Below are positions 32,341 through 44,941 of a stretch of 60,000 bases of DNA, piece after piece. Made by a program: the position numbers and the translations under genes. Each line of letters opens with the position of its first letter. The first letter of the stretch is position 1. Origin of the DNA: Glandiceps talaboti (Eukaryota; Hemichordata; Enteropneusta; Spengelidae); contig NC_135570.1 of assembly GCF_964340395.1 (NCBI RefSeq), positions 1,829,001 to 1,889,000 of the forward strand, written 5' to 3'. Under the pieces are notes generated by a model. The model had not been told where the DNA came from. It searched no databases and worked only from the letters and a program-made list of their open reading frames with translations.

Positions 32341-32790
32341 ATTTAGAAAACATCATAGTCATTTTAATTACTGTAAAAGAAGATTCGGTGTTACGTAAGT
32401 CTATTGTCTAGACAAGTGTAAATGAATATCTCCTTTCATCTCCTCCAGTTCTTCTTCAAGTTACATCCCTTACTTTCTTTACCACTGGCTACGAGTAGAT
32501 GGTTCTAGGTAGTGAAAATTCTCGTAGTTTTTATTTCACTCTCACGCACCGGTATCCCATAAAAACATTTTATCGCTACGGTGCAAAATTCAAGTAGGAA
32601 ATTCTGTTTCTGTCTTGTGAAAGTTTGTAATTTTTATGATTTTTCGTCGATTCTTCATTTCTAAACTTACGAAACTTTTTAACAGCGCGGACTTTTCTAT
32701 TGTCCCAGAGGGGGTGCAACTTGTACATGGGAGGGCGATGTGACGTCACAACTTATTAAATACGGCTGAACAAACTGGGTTGTTACAGCC

Positions 32791-32872
32791 ATGGCGGATC
32801 TCGGGAAAGTTCAGTGTATACTTCTAAGGATTTCAGCAGTATTTCTCGTGCTTTTACAGATTACCAGATCAG
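32791..32872 (+). CDS. First coding exon of a second gene: signal-peptide-like N-terminus
   Basis: ATG at 32791 has good context (GCC-ATG-G) and opens MADLGKVQCILLRISAVFLV, then LLQITRS. It has a short charged head with a Lys, then a hydrophobic stretch of about 15 residues (ILLRISAVFLVLLQI), and small or polar residues after it. This fits a signal peptide or an N-terminal membrane anchor. The exon ends ATCAG|GTATGT at 32872/32873, phase 1. It sits in a CpG-rich promoter region just downstream of a CRE. The protein is probably secreted or membrane-bound. I do not recognise the family, and the rest of the gene is not visible with confidence. Confidence 0.65.
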
Positions 32873-33139
32873 GTATGTTTAGTTAGAATATATATACACC
32901 GAGTATGGCGTCAGATATGTTTTAATTCGTCCGTTCCGCACCACTTTTAGTGGCGATGTGAGACGAACATCAGTATATATCTGAGGTCGACACTCCGTTT
33001 TTGGTGATCGGTAGTACACATCGTTAGAAGTGCTTGATTTGTTTGCTCTGTGCGATCGCGAGACTAACACATCTGTCGAGTGTTACGACCACTTTGAAGG
33101 GATTTAGACCCACCGAATCTCAATAATTTGTGTTTACAG

Positions 33140-33166
33140 CCACCGAAGTTTACAACGATGGTAGTT
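33140..33166 (+). CDS. Candidate 27-bp microexon of the second gene
   Basis: The acceptor GTGTTTACAG|CC and the donor AGTT|GTGAGT bracket 27 bp. It continues the phase-1 frame of the exon at 32791-32872: G|CC gives Ala, then TEVYNDGS, leaving phase 1. Its position directly after a signal-peptide exon and its polar content suit a mature N-terminus. Such short matches can arise by chance. Confidence 0.35.
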
Positions 33167-33720
33167 GTGAGTGACTTCCTGTGTCAGCTTAACTCTCGTG
33201 TCAGTGCAGTACACAGTCGAGGCCCGTCCAAGGTGACGCACCGTCGATAGTGAATAAACCTGATTTTCTGTTTACATTTGTCATTGGTTTGAAATTCACA
33301 AAATTAGCGTTACTAAACCCTCAGATTTGCCATATTTTTCCACCAGACATATTACTTCATTCATCTTTCTGCCAAAGAACGCTGAAGAGATCGCTAGGGG
33401 TAAAAGTTGCGCTTTTTTTCCTAGGCGAACTTGCAACATAGCCAGCCCTTTGTTCAGTGTCTTCGTTTGTGGTCACTCAATACACCTCCAAGCTATTCAG
33501 TTGTCGTCAGTTTTGCATACCGAAATCCGCTCGAAAATTACCATAGAATGTTGTGATTTTACACCTCCCGATGAGGGAATTCACAAACCCTTCACGTGGC
33601 ATTTGCCTTCCCCTCCTCACTCTGTGCGTTGGCGGTACAGCACCCCGCGAATAATGTTGAAGTTAGTTTGGGGGAATCACGTCTCGATGGGCGGGTTGTG
33701 ACGGAGATTGAGCTGAGAGG

Positions 33721-36700
33721 GTGTCAACTTTAGCATTGTGGGGGAAAATAAATCTGACCTCGTAGCTAGCAAATTGGATGTAACACTGTGACGACCTATA
33801 AATATGTACTCGCACCCGTTCTTAGAAACGACAATCAAAGAAACTGATGTCCACATATTGACGTAATTATTGTTATTATAATTGTTTGTTGACTTACAAT
33901 TGTTAGTATAATTCTGGAGCGTTATCGGAAATCATTAATTACATGTAAATGAAACTATTTAAAAATGGCAAGCTTGTAAAGTCAGTGTTAGATGTTTCCA
34001 CACTCCAAAGTTTGCTGTATATAAAAACAAAGAAGTAAGCTTTGATGTCAGTAGGAAACATATGCTTATGTTGAAATTTGATGCAAGTACTAAGCCTGTA
34101 TTACTACTATTAGTAAAATGTGTAATTTTGTATTTTTACTGTTTAGAATCAATATTTGAAGCCCACTGTTCTTCCTGATCCTGTAATATAAAAGGCTTTC
34201 ACTCAGTGCATTTATAGGTGATTCCAACTAAGTTAGGAAATGCACTATAAACCTACCACCTTTTCCATTTTATCAAAATTGAAAACATACATCTATATTG
34301 ATAGACTAATGTTTTGGGGTTCCTAGAAAATTTAGTGTTATTTTCTGATTGCTGGAAAAAAATCCACTGATGTGTTTTGAGAAAATTGATCTATTTAGTT
34401 GAGTGATACACTGAAGGCAAGAAGCATGTTGCCACCGGTACTGATAAGGGTTAAAAGCAGGGAATTAGTCAAAAGATAGTGGATGCCAGAAACATCAGTC
34501 TTACATGGTTTGATAAGGCAAACTACTCCATTCTATGTATGTGATGAAGACTGGGTAAATAAATTGCCTCAGCTTTCTGTGGATACAAATCTTTCCTGTG
34601 TTGACAGCATAACAGAGAGGTTATTTGGATCCCCATCATCATGTTCTGATTTTCACAGTGTGCAAACGAGTCCGAATCAAAACATATGCATATTTCAGAT
34701 AGCAGAGAACGGCAAAATATGCGTTGGCAGTGTGTGGTGTATTTAATTTAGTGAATTGCAGCAGCCAGGCTGCCGCGTTGAGAGTTATTAAATCAAAGAC
34801 AGTGGTTTTTGTGCATTATATGAACTGTAAATATAGTTAGTGTATAAGGCTATTGAATTGGGAGCTGTCTCTCACTCAAATCAATCAAATCACTTTGAAA
34901 TTTTGACGAGTGTTGCTGGCTTCATCAAATTTGGAAAAGCACAAGCTAAGCATAGATAAATTCCTTCTCCTTATTGATTTCAAAAAGAAGTATTTCATTA
35001 AAATGTTCACTCATTCATCCGTTGTGTAGGTTATACATGTACTTTCTTCTCCAAATTTCAAGGACACGACATGGTCTTACTATCAGAAGTGAAAATGCTA
35101 TGGGGGCTGGCGGGATACATTCTAACCTAATTGGATCGTCAAAGATGGCGGCTAGGTTGGAAATTTAATAGGGGTAGGCCTGAGAGTGTAGTAGGTTTTC
35201 AGAGATTTAAAAACTGTAATGAAGGTAGGCATTGAAACAGTCCACACAATGGCAGGAGTATGTACCGTCGTGTGGATGACACCCTGAACAGTCACTGGTA
35301 TTTGGCTATATCAAAAGGCTAAAAGTACTTGTATTCTCTTCACAACAAGATGACCTTTCTAGAAGGAAGTTAAAAGTTTCTGGTTATGGCTAGCGGCAAG
35401 GCAGGGCATTTAGGAGCGTGAAAACTGCTCTAGGGAATTTTACATATCCTTTTGGGATTTCATTGCAAAGGTGTATAATTTGGTTAAAATATCCCAGTGG
35501 AATAGCTGTTTGCCGGCGTGTTTAAACTGCATTACAGTGAATTTTTAACAACAGGTTAATAGACTACATATCAACAATGATAATTATGAACACCTAACAT
35601 TTGAGCTATCAGACAGAAGTGAGCGATCTACTTTATCGTTGCTATGGTAACCTACAATAGGCTGTTTTGTGATAGATTTGAAGTGATTGTTTTATAGGCA
35701 TCATACTATATAAATTTGTGAGTAGTTATGTCAGATTTTTACTCTGTCTGAGTGAGCTGGAAGACTTCATATTAAATATGTGTATGTATCCATATCTGAG
35801 TAGTGACATCATTTTACTAGCACCGTTGGCCTTTCATAAAAATACATCAATTTGTTAAAGTGTCGTTTTTTTAAATTGAATGTTCCTGATCAGTGAGATG
35901 TCAGAAGGTCAAAAGTCAAAGGTCATTGACAGCCAATCAACTGTTTCCTCATATGTCTGCCAGGAAGGATAAATGTGTAAGTATTGTAAATGTCACAGAA
36001 GCTATTGCTTCAAACCAAATGAATTTTATTTTATAGTGAGTTCATGTCAGGATGATTGATTGATGTAGAATTATTAAAAGCAGCACTGGCTGCAACTCAA
36101 ACAGTTTTTGTAACTTTTGTTAGATGCATGTACATAAAAGACTCATAGCTGTGTACACCCTGAGGAATATTGAAACACCCAACATGATACAATGTAACAG
36201 AGAAATTTGTTACCATTGTGTACCATAATTTGAGAGTGGAACTCTGGTAGAATACGTTCAGAATACCTGTACATAAATACTGATTATATATTTATACAAT
36301 ATATTTACCATGATAACCTAATCTTGAAAATCACAAGGAATTTTAGACTACTATGGAACATTCTTCAGTTAATAATAGTTTATTTTGTCATATAAACTAG
36401 CCGTTTGATTCAAACTAGCTTATAGATGTGGTGAGATCAAAACTCCATACTGACGTCGAAATAGTCTGTGATTAGAATATATCGTAAAGTATTACTACAG
36501 AAAAATCATGTAATATTAGTTTATTTTATCATAGTAGCAAATCATTTGCTAAAAGATTGACACACTTTGTTAAAAGTAGTAATCCAAACTCCACACTGAC
36601 TTACACATATGGACTGGTTTAAGAAAATATACAAATATTTGTTTTATGTTGCTATGGAAACAAATTTTCTAAATTTGTAAACAAATAGAGTGGAATGATA

Positions 36701-38834
36701 CTAAAACTCAAAATTGACTTAAAAGTTATGAACTGATTGTGGAAAATATTGTAAAGTGGTTTTAGTGGTACTGTGTTTTCTTCCGTGGTGCTTTGAAGTT
36801 TGACACCCCCTGAGTTATTAGTTTATTTGAAAAGAAAAGTGAAGTAGTCCTCATATAACTTGTGAACATGGTGTACTCGAAACTGACTTACGAACACATA
36901 CTGATGTTAAAGAATTGTATGTGAAACCATCAACAAAAGTAACTATTGTCAACATAGACACAAGGATCGTTAGATTGTTGTCAATTCCTTGCTAGGATTT
37001 CACACTTCAGTGATCGTCTATACCATTGTAATAGTCATTGTCCACAATAGCATCATTTGACATCTGTTTCTCAAAAGGGATTCAATTTTTGAATATGGAT
37101 TAAAACTTGTTTGTGTATACAAGGAATTTGCAGGACATCCTACTCAAAACTCCAAGTGCAGTGTGTGTTTAACAAAATTGGATTCAAAATAAGAATCTGA
37201 ATATGAAGGCGATGGGATCAATTCAAAGGAATGTGAACTTTGACCTTCCTGCAGAGTTGGTATGTTTGTGTGTTTGTGTGTATGGTTCAATAGAAACTGG
37301 TACAGTGGTAGAATTGGTTGTCTCTGTCAAAGTGTCTTCTGAATTGACAAAAAAATGTTGATAGAGTAACCACAACCAAGACAAATAATTATGTTAATTG
37401 TCTTGAAGTGGTATGCTAATTATATGCAAATGACAATGGATACCCCTGAGGCTATGTGACCAAAGCAATTAAGAGAGAGAGAGAGAATGAACCAAGGTGA
37501 TTAGGTAGGAGACTTGCAAACCAGGGTGATTAGTAGGAGACTTGTAATGGTTGTATTCATACCATTGTATTAATACCAGTATGTTATCCTTTCAGTTTGG
37601 GTGAAAAAAAAACTTATCTCAAGGTGTGGATAAAGCGAGTGGTTAAATTTGTCAGGTAGAAAGTAGACTACATTTGTTGTATGTGTGAATGTATCCAGAA
37701 CTGATGAACTATCGTTACATCATTATCTTTTCAAACCAAAAAATATCATGTTGCCAAAATACAGAGTATGTGACAATGTTTGGATTGTTATGTGAATTTT
37801 TGGTGGTTGTTCTTAGTGCCAAGGTAAAATGTCGGGGTGTAACATGTCTGCTTGGTAGTAGTCGTCAGATTTATCCAAGTGAACTGTTTTCATTTAATTT
37901 CCTTTGGTGTAACCGACTACCACTGTATAAATTTAGTAGTCTATACCCTGGACAACTGGTGATTTGGAACCCTGAAAGTCTATGACATAATCAATGTGTC
38001 ACAGTTATATGAGTTACAGTTAGGTAGAAATGTAAGCTGAAAGATCCAGGTCTTTCTACCGCTTATATCATGCGCTAGGTTGCCAATGGTTACATAAGCG
38101 GACCAACGGCTGGACTTTTCAGAAATGGTACTATGAACTGAAAAGTATTCATGTGTGAATGAATTAGGAGCTAGTGATAGGACAGGAAACATTCTTGAAG
38201 TGTCTACTATTAAAATACACTCATTTTAAATCAAAATAAAATTAAAAAAGCTACAATGTAGAAATTTGTTGCAAATTCAATGCAAATAAATGAAGTTTGT
38301 TTTAAAAGGATTAGATTGTTTCAGAATAGAAATGGTCTAGTGGTCATGTGTATCTAGAGTAAACCAGACAGTCAGATCTCATGTTAGAAGATCTTTCATC
38401 TTTGTCCTGTCTGTATTAATTTGCATAACAATATGGAGGTGTCTACAGTGCAGAATCCCAATACACAGTCAGTACACAGTAGATATATTGAAACCCATAA
38501 GGCTTTCATCTGAAAACAAACCTCCACACATCATCTACCTCGTCAAATATTACCCAGACTTTTTACTTTCTTTCTTGTGTTCTTCAGGTTTATGTGTGTA
38601 ATTTACAGAAACATACAAAGAAAAAAATCTTACGAACTGCACACATTTTGTTATCGGGCCAAGATTATGGTAGTAACAGACACGAGTAATATATTTTTGT
38701 CAAACCAAATAAATTAATTGTAGTATTATTAATAAGATTGTAGTCTAAGACAAGATTGTCTTTCATGTGACATAACTTTAGGACAGTACAATATAGTTAC
38801 TAGTATAGTATTTTATAGTGACATTTTGATTTGT
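33721..38834. other. Probable first intron(s) of the second gene
   Basis: No supported exon. Notable contents are a perfect YY1-type core (AAGATGGCGGC) at about 35142, a triple DR1-like element at 35906-35925, and weakly repeated phrases (AAACTCCA, ACTGAC) between 36440 and 36900. The open frame at 34483-34746 (87 codons) has no recognised homology and no donor/acceptor support. Confidence 0.5.
35906..35925 (+). promoter_or_regulatory. Triple DR1-like nuclear receptor element
   Basis: AGGTCA-A-AAGTCA-A-AGGTCA, three half-sites with 1-bp spacers and one mismatch in the middle. Confidence 0.45.
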
Positions 38835-39001
38835 CTTCTACATACCTTGATCATGCAATGATTTAATTATTTGGCGTTAATGTCTCTCTCCTAACTGGCA
38901 GACTAATATGTCCTTAAATTGATGGTACATGTAGTTGGTATCTTGTTCCCTGACATTAATGCTGATTAATACATTGCATGATCAAGATCTGTAGTAGATG
39001 G
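38835..39001. repeat. Inverted repeat with arms of about 50 bp
   Basis: The left arm, 38835-38884, contains CTTGATCATGCAATG, and the right arm, 38952-39001, contains CATTGCATGATCAAG. The arms match imperfectly over about 50 bp, including GTTAATGTC/GACATTAAT at the loop side. The spacer is about 67 bp. MITE-like, with no coding capacity. Confidence 0.8.
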
Positions 39002-42000
39002 ATTAAAACAGTGCAGTCGTTTCCAACTTACCGTTTCAAAGTAATTCTTGGAAGACGAACAGTATATTCTCAACATATCTGTAATTGTAATTTTACTGGT
39101 AATGCAAGAAATTAAAAAAGAAAAGAAAGTGGTTTGAATTTGATATACATATGTATTGGGAGTTATGTAACCAGGGAGGAAATACTTTTATCTATTAGCT
39201 GCTGAAATTTCTGGTACTGGAGCACCATATTTTTATTCTGTTTTTGGGCTTGATTTGTACCTAGTGGTACCAAGGTTTAGTGTAAAAGAATAGTATTCAA
39301 ATTTAGTAATAAACAAAATGAGTTGACTGGTGCAAACAAAACATAGAGCCTTGCGATATATACATGTACATTGTAGGTGCTGTGGTAGTATCATACCTTT
39401 ATCATGTTTTGCTCAGTTTGTAATATTTCTTTGTGCAAACATTTACCAAATAACCCCCTGGTAGAGAGGAGATTAATACAAACACTGAGGTTGTATATAA
39501 TGGAATCTAGGTCATTTTGGGAATAACAGGAGGGTCTGAAACAATATTGATTTATTATTAGGTTAGTACATTGTATGTAAAAAAAAATGATGAACCCTCT
39601 AGACCTATTGCCTGGCTTTTATTCCTAAATCATTTCTATTGTTAAAGTAAATACACACAATGTCATCAAGTTGACCAGGCTATATACACCTCAGTTAAAG
39701 TGTTGATTTTGAAGTACATGTCATCCAGCATGTGGGGTGGGGGTGGGGGTGTGGTGGGATGTGGAACTTTCTTGCCTTTTAATCATTATATTAGTTGTTG
39801 ACAAAAAAATGTATTGGCTGTGAAAGTGACAATGTGTTGTTTGCTGTACATGTGTGGGTATGGTATATACATTTTGTATACAATAGACCACTGTCAAAGA
39901 TTGATGTATTAGTCAATGTGTTACAACCTTGTTTTGTAGATGTGGCATACGCTGATTAGATATTCAAATGTATGCATAGTGTGACTTTGGATACTGACCT
40001 TTTCAAAGGTCAAGAGGTATTGGGGTTTGGGTAGGGTCATGTTGGAGATAACTAGGCAAGTAGTACAGCCTGTAACTTAGTGTAAGCATACTGGGGTAAA
40101 ATATTCTGTGAATCTTTCCTCTAATTGTTTGAGGGGAGGGGCCCAAAAAGAGGAGACATAGTGAAATAGACAAAGTTTGGGGTCATGTTTGGGGTAGCAG
40201 AGTAAGTTACAATATGTAAACAGGTCAGAGTATAACAGTCTGTCAGTTCTTTGTCAAGTTTTTGTTCAAAGTGTTTGAAGCCTAGAAACAAACTGACGAA
40301 GAAGGAATCTGGTAAAAGTGTATTAATACACTGGGTCAGTGTTTTAACTGATTTGTGTGGTTGGCAACCTTGGTAACACTAGCAGTGATAGAAAAATTCT
40401 TGTATACAAAAGCTTATGCTGCATCTCACACCATATCTGACAATGTGTGTAGGATGGGGAACCTGCATAAATTTCACCAGTGAACCAAACTCTGAATTTA
40501 CCATAAATTTTATCATTGTGTAGTTATGGTTGGGATCCATGGACATTTTAGGAACTCTTAGATTTAGCTACCATCTTTTAAATAGAATGACAAAACAATA
40601 TTTATCTAGATACATAGTCAATAGACAAAATGTTCAATCTGAAATAGCGAAGTCTGTTGGCTATCAGAATATGTTTGTTTTGTTTCTATATACAAGGCCA
40701 TAAAGATAATTCAAATAGGAAGCCATTATAGCAGTGTTATTATTAATGAAACTCATATATGACAATTTACTGTAACTATGAACTTATAGTATGTATAGAG
40801 AAGCATTTTGTTGAAATACCTTGTTGTGAAATGTCTCATTGTCATGGTGCTAAGTTAAGAGAAAGTTGGTTTCACAAAAAAGATATTTGCTTGCTAATGG
40901 TAAACAGGAATGAGACAAGTTTTATGCAAAGACATACAATATAATTAGTGTTAGTAACTTATCAAAGTATAAACACCACAGGAGCCTGGATACCATGACT
41001 CTGTTTACTGATAGAATGCTACAACTTAGTACAAGGTGTATAAATGAAGTACGACTGTTAGTGTTACATTATAACGTCCACAGATATCAAGAAGAACAAA
41101 AAAAAGCTACATCAGAGGCACCCCGGTTTTTTTTGTATTAGTTGTATTGTTGTTTCTACCTAATTTTGTCTTTTTGTGAAGTCTTTCCTCAACTCACTTC
41201 ATTCAATTTCAAGCAAACACCAGTGTTTTTTTTGTCGGTTGTAGTTTATGACTTGTTAACCATCTGTACATTAGGTTTTACAAAGCTAGAGAGGTGTGTC
41301 AGTTGTATACTGTTACTAGTCAAATATGATAGCTCCATAGATTATCCGATTACAGACATTAAAATGTTCCACAAAATAAGTTTGCTCATAAATTTACATG
41401 TGTTGAAAGTTATATAGTAAATATAACTCAATCTCTGAGAGGGATGTGAAAAAAACTAAGCTGGCTGTGCTACTACAGTGTAGCATTGTTGGTGTATAGG
41501 GGAGGAGCATATATATTTATGGGATGGGGTAGGGTGACCAGTGTGAGTATTCACATATCCAGATTATTAGCATATGAAATGAATAGATAATAAAGGTGCT
41601 CCAGTCACCAACTTCTAACTTGCTTCATGTCTTTGTAAAGCTGGATATGTATTTGTGTGTCACTGTGGAGGTGTTGGAGAAGGAGGGGTGGTGCAGGTAA
41701 AGGAGGGGGAAGGGGTGCAGGTAAAGGAGGGGGAAGGGGTGCAGGTAAATGTTCAAACAAATTAAATGAACTCTAAAATGACAAGCAATTAACATGACCC
41801 AGACAATATCTATATTTTACAGTGTCATATCTGTGCGTAAGTTTGAATCAAGTTGTTTACCTTTCTCCAACTGGGTTATGGTATCTCTAAGCATCATGTC
41901 TACACCTACATGTAAATATATATATAAACCTTATCAGTTATGGACCAATTTTTATTTTGAGATACAGTAACCAGTGGTACTTATATTATGATGTTGAAAT

Positions 42001-42318
42001 AAAAAGATAACAATGCGATACTCCTATCTTTTTTAGATATATCGTCAGAATGTAAAAGTGATTCCGTAGTGATTTTACAACTCCACTCCGCAAAGATTAT
42101 TATGAAATGTGATAAATGAGACATAATTTGGTCATACTTCTTACGTTATCGTATCAATATTCTTAAAGTTTTATGAAAATAGGATTATTCAAATTTCAAG
42201 TTCAGACATATATGAATGTGGAGTCTCTATATTACATACAACATAAGAAGTACCAGGTAATCATTTCTTAGTCGACACTATCTAACACTGCAGCAACAAT
42301 ATATACACTCAGTTGATA
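39002..42318. other. Unannotated intronic or intergenic DNA
   Basis: I see no exon or RNA gene here. There is a purine-rich short repeat (GTGCAGGTAAAGGAGGGGGA units) at about 41690-41750 and a GGGTGGGGGTGGGGGTG tract at about 39735. Confidence 0.5.
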
Positions 42319-42617
42319 GGTTTAACTTCGTATTGCACCAAAATTGAATTAGCTCACCAAAGCTTTCACCAGGTATCCACCATGGCTTCGTCACTGTTTT
42401 CTGAAGTCACGACGCTTGCGTGACATCAGTCAATTGTCCCAAATTCTCGGAATTTGGTAATGTCCCCCATCACTGTTCATGGATGGTTTTAAAGTCTGAA
42501 TATGAATCGCTTCCTTAATCCCTCGCCTAAACCAGTCCGACTCATAATCCAAAATCGTAACATTGTCACGGTCGAATGAATAACCTGGAAATTTTGGTGC
42601 AATATGAAGTTAAATCC
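42319..42617 (-). mobile_element. Penelope-like element 3' remnant
   Basis: About 300 bp bounded by inverted copies of a 27-28-bp sequence (42319-42345 and 42590-42617, core TTGCACCAAAATT). On the - strand it holds the tail of a GIY-YIG-type protein (42430-42609). A downstream region follows with a GACGAAG...GAAAGCTT arrangement that I associate with the ends of Penelope-like retroelements. The rest of the element is absent, so it is a 5'-truncated copy. Confidence 0.7.
42430..42609 (-). pseudogene. C-terminal fragment of a Penelope-like GIY-YIG endonuclease
   Basis: The open - strand stretch of 59 codons ends at TGA (42432-42430). It contains FDRDNVTILDYESDWFRRG then IKEAIHIQTLKPSMNSDGG and HYQIPRIWDN. 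The pattern W-F-x-R-G-[IV]-[KR]-E-A-I-x-[IV] followed by P-[ST]-[ML]-N-x-D-G-G is characteristic of the extreme C-terminus of GIY-YIG endonuclease domains in Penelope-like elements, as I know the family. The reverse transcriptase and the catalytic GIY/YIG strands are missing. A stop (TAA at 42612-42610) closes the frame upstream, so the fragment cannot make a functional protein. Confidence 0.75.
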
Positions 42618-43278
42618 ATTACCTTAATAGACAGCACTTTTGTACAAATGAGCTTTCATCGCAATATACCCACTAGTATGTATTTTGGGATGGAGATCAG
42701 TTTGTTCCGTGTAGTTGTAACATGAACATATTTTCCATACTTTCTGTTCTAATTGTTGTTAATTTGTGTTGTATGTATCGTTTAGTATGTATAATTAAAT
42801 ATTACTTTCAAATAGTTTTCTTCATTTACATGTAGCTAAGGAAATTATGAATGACCTAAGGGGCCTTGTCACTATGAGTTGCTTGATTATGGTATAATTA
42901 AGTTTATCTGTTCTGAGTAAACGTTTTGTATATTTTTCAGTGATTAGAAATAGTGAACAGTTATAGCCAGCAGGGTTTTTAATAGTAAATTCTTGGTTTG
43001 GAGCTTTGTGTATACAAGTAATTCCCTCTATGTGAAGACTTGGCAGTCGTATATTTATTGTTCTGACCTTATGTCAACCATTTCTTATCTTGTTGTGGAG
43101 AAACTCTTCAACATAATCTTATATTCAGAATGGCCTGTAGGGGTTGAGTCTGGAATCTATGTAGTTCAGAAACCCTACAATAAAACATATAATGTACATG
43201 TTACATACAAGTTTGCAGTCGTGGACTACTGGTGAACCTATGAAGTGTATCTTTCTGGCTAGTCTGGATGCCAACTGT

Positions 43279-44700
43279 GGTTCTAGTCGTAGTTGTAGTT
43301 GTGGTTCTAGTCGTAGTTGTGATTCTAGTTGTAGTTGTGATTCTAGTCGTAGTTGTGGTTCTAGTCGTAGTTGTGGTTCTAGTCGTAGTTGTGGTTCTAG
43401 TCGTAGTTGTGGTTCTAGTCGTAGTTGTGATTCTAGTCGTAGTTGTGGTTCTAGTCATAGTTGTGGTTCTAGTCGTAGTTGTGGTTCTAGTTGTAGTTGT
43501 GGTTCTAGTCGTAGTTGTAGTTGTGGTTCTAGTCGTAGTTGTGATTCTAGTCGTAGTTGTGATTCTAGTCGTAGTTGTGGTTCTAGTCGTAGTTGTGGTT
43601 CTAGTTGTAGTTGTGATTCTAGTCGTAGTTGTGGTTCTAGTCGTAGTTGTGGTTCTAGTCGTAGTTGTGGTTCTAGTCGTAGTTGTGATTCTAGTCGTAG
43701 TTGTGATTCTAGTCGTAGTTGTGGTTCTAGTCATAGTTGTGGTTCTAGTCGTAGTTGTGGTTCTAGTCATAGTTGTGGTTCTAGTTGTAGTTGTGATTCT
43801 AGTCGTAGTTGTGGTTCTAGTCGTAGTTGTAGTTGTGGTTCTAGTCATAGTTGTGATTCTAGTCGTAGTTGTGATTCTAGTCGTAGTTGTAGTTGTGGTT
43901 CTAGTCGTAGTTGTAGTTGTGGTTCTAGTCGTAGTTGTAGTTGTGGTTCTAGTCATAGTTGTGATTCTAGTCGTAGTTGTGGTTCTAGTCGTAGTTGTGA
44001 TTCTAGTCGTAGTTGTGGTTCTAGTCGTAGTTGTGGTTCTAGTCGTAGTTGTGGTTCTAGTCGTAGTTGTGGTTCTAGTCGTAGTTGTGGTTCTAGTCGT
44101 AGTTGTAGTTGTGATTCTAGTCGTAGTTGTGGTTCTAGTCGTAGTTGTAGTTGTGGTTCTAGTCGTAGTTGTAGTTGTGGTTCTAGTCGTAGTTGTGGTT
44201 CTAGTCGTAGTTGTGATTCTAGTCGTAGTTGTGGTTCTAGTCATAGTTGTGATTCTAGTCGTAGTTGTGATTCTAGTCGTAGTTGTGATTCTAGTCGTAG
44301 TTGTGGTTCTAGTCGTAGTTGTGATTCTAGTCATAGTTGTGGTTCTAGTCGTAGTTGTGGTTCTAGTCGTAGTTGTGGTTCTAGTTGTAGTTGTGATTCT
44401 AGTCATAGTTGTGGTTCTAGTCGTAGTTGTGGTTCTAGTCGTAGTTGTAGTTGTGGTTCTAGTCGTAGTTGTGATTCTAGTCATAGTTGTGGTTCTAGTC
44501 GTAGTTGTGGTTCTAGTCATAGTTGTGGTTCTAGTCATAGTTGTGATTCTAGTCGTAGTTGTGGTTCTAGTCGTAGTTGTGATTCTAGTCGTAGTTGTGG
44601 TTCTAGTCGTAGTTGTGGTTCTAGTCGTAGTTGTGGTTCTAGTCGTAGTTGTGGTTCTAGTCGTAGTTGTGGTTCTAGTCATAGTTGTGGTTCTAGTCAT
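43279..44700. repeat. 18-bp minisatellite, over 70 copies
   Basis: The unit is GGTTCTAGTCGTAGTTGT, with extra 6-bp AGTTGT insertions in about a dozen copies. Because the unit and the insertions are multiples of three, two + frames and one - frame stay open for about 500 codons (for example repeated GSSRSC). There is no start context, no splice signals and no family match, so coding is unlikely. Variation is concentrated at the CpG (TCG to TCA or TTG) and at GG/GA. Confidence 0.97.
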
Positions 44701-44941
44701 GAGTGAAGGACTAATAGAAATTGTAACAATACTGTATAAGAACTAGATTACTTGCTGGTTATATCACACAAGGGAATTCTAAGTCTATTGTATATAAGAA
44801 CAAAATGTATGTTAGTGAAATATATATTAGCTTGATAATTTTCTACCACGTCATTTTAATAATTATTCATCAAAGCAAGCTAAAATAATTATTTTAATAT
44901 GTCTACTGCATCGCATTTTATTCCTAGGTAAATACAGACAG

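Larger units (their letters stand above)
32690..33720 (+). promoter_or_regulatory. CpG-rich promoter region of the second gene
   Basis: CpG density rises from about 31000 and is highest here, in contrast to the CpG-poor surroundings. A palindromic CRE, TGACGTCA, lies at 32741-32748. A TATA-like TTATTAAATA lies at 32754-32763, about 30 bp before the start codon at 32791. The GCCATGGCGG around the start codon resembles a YY1 site overlapping the ATG, a known feature of some TATA-poor promoters. The open frame at 33327-33701 is probably a by-product of higher GC content. Confidence 0.55.

Noticed and set aside
33327-33701. 124-codon open frame near the second gene's promoter
   Set aside because: It lies in CpG-rich DNA where stops are rarer. 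Composition is erratic and no family is recognised. It is not linked in phase to the exon at 32791 by any visible splice site.
34483-34746. 87-codon open frame (MPETSVLHGL...)
   Set aside because: No acceptor or donor and no homology. It could be a real small exon, but nothing in the sequence supports it.
35059-35168. Possible exon after TCTCCAAATTTCAAG
   Set aside because: The reading frame from the second gene's exon ends in a stop after about 20 codons, and no downstream donor is apparent.
43192-44746. Open frames of about 500 codons on both strands (Gly-Ser-Ser-Arg-Ser-Cys type and Thr/Arg-rich type)
   Set aside because: They are produced by an 18-bp minisatellite without stop codons. 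There is no start context, splice signal or unique sequence, and three frames are open at once.
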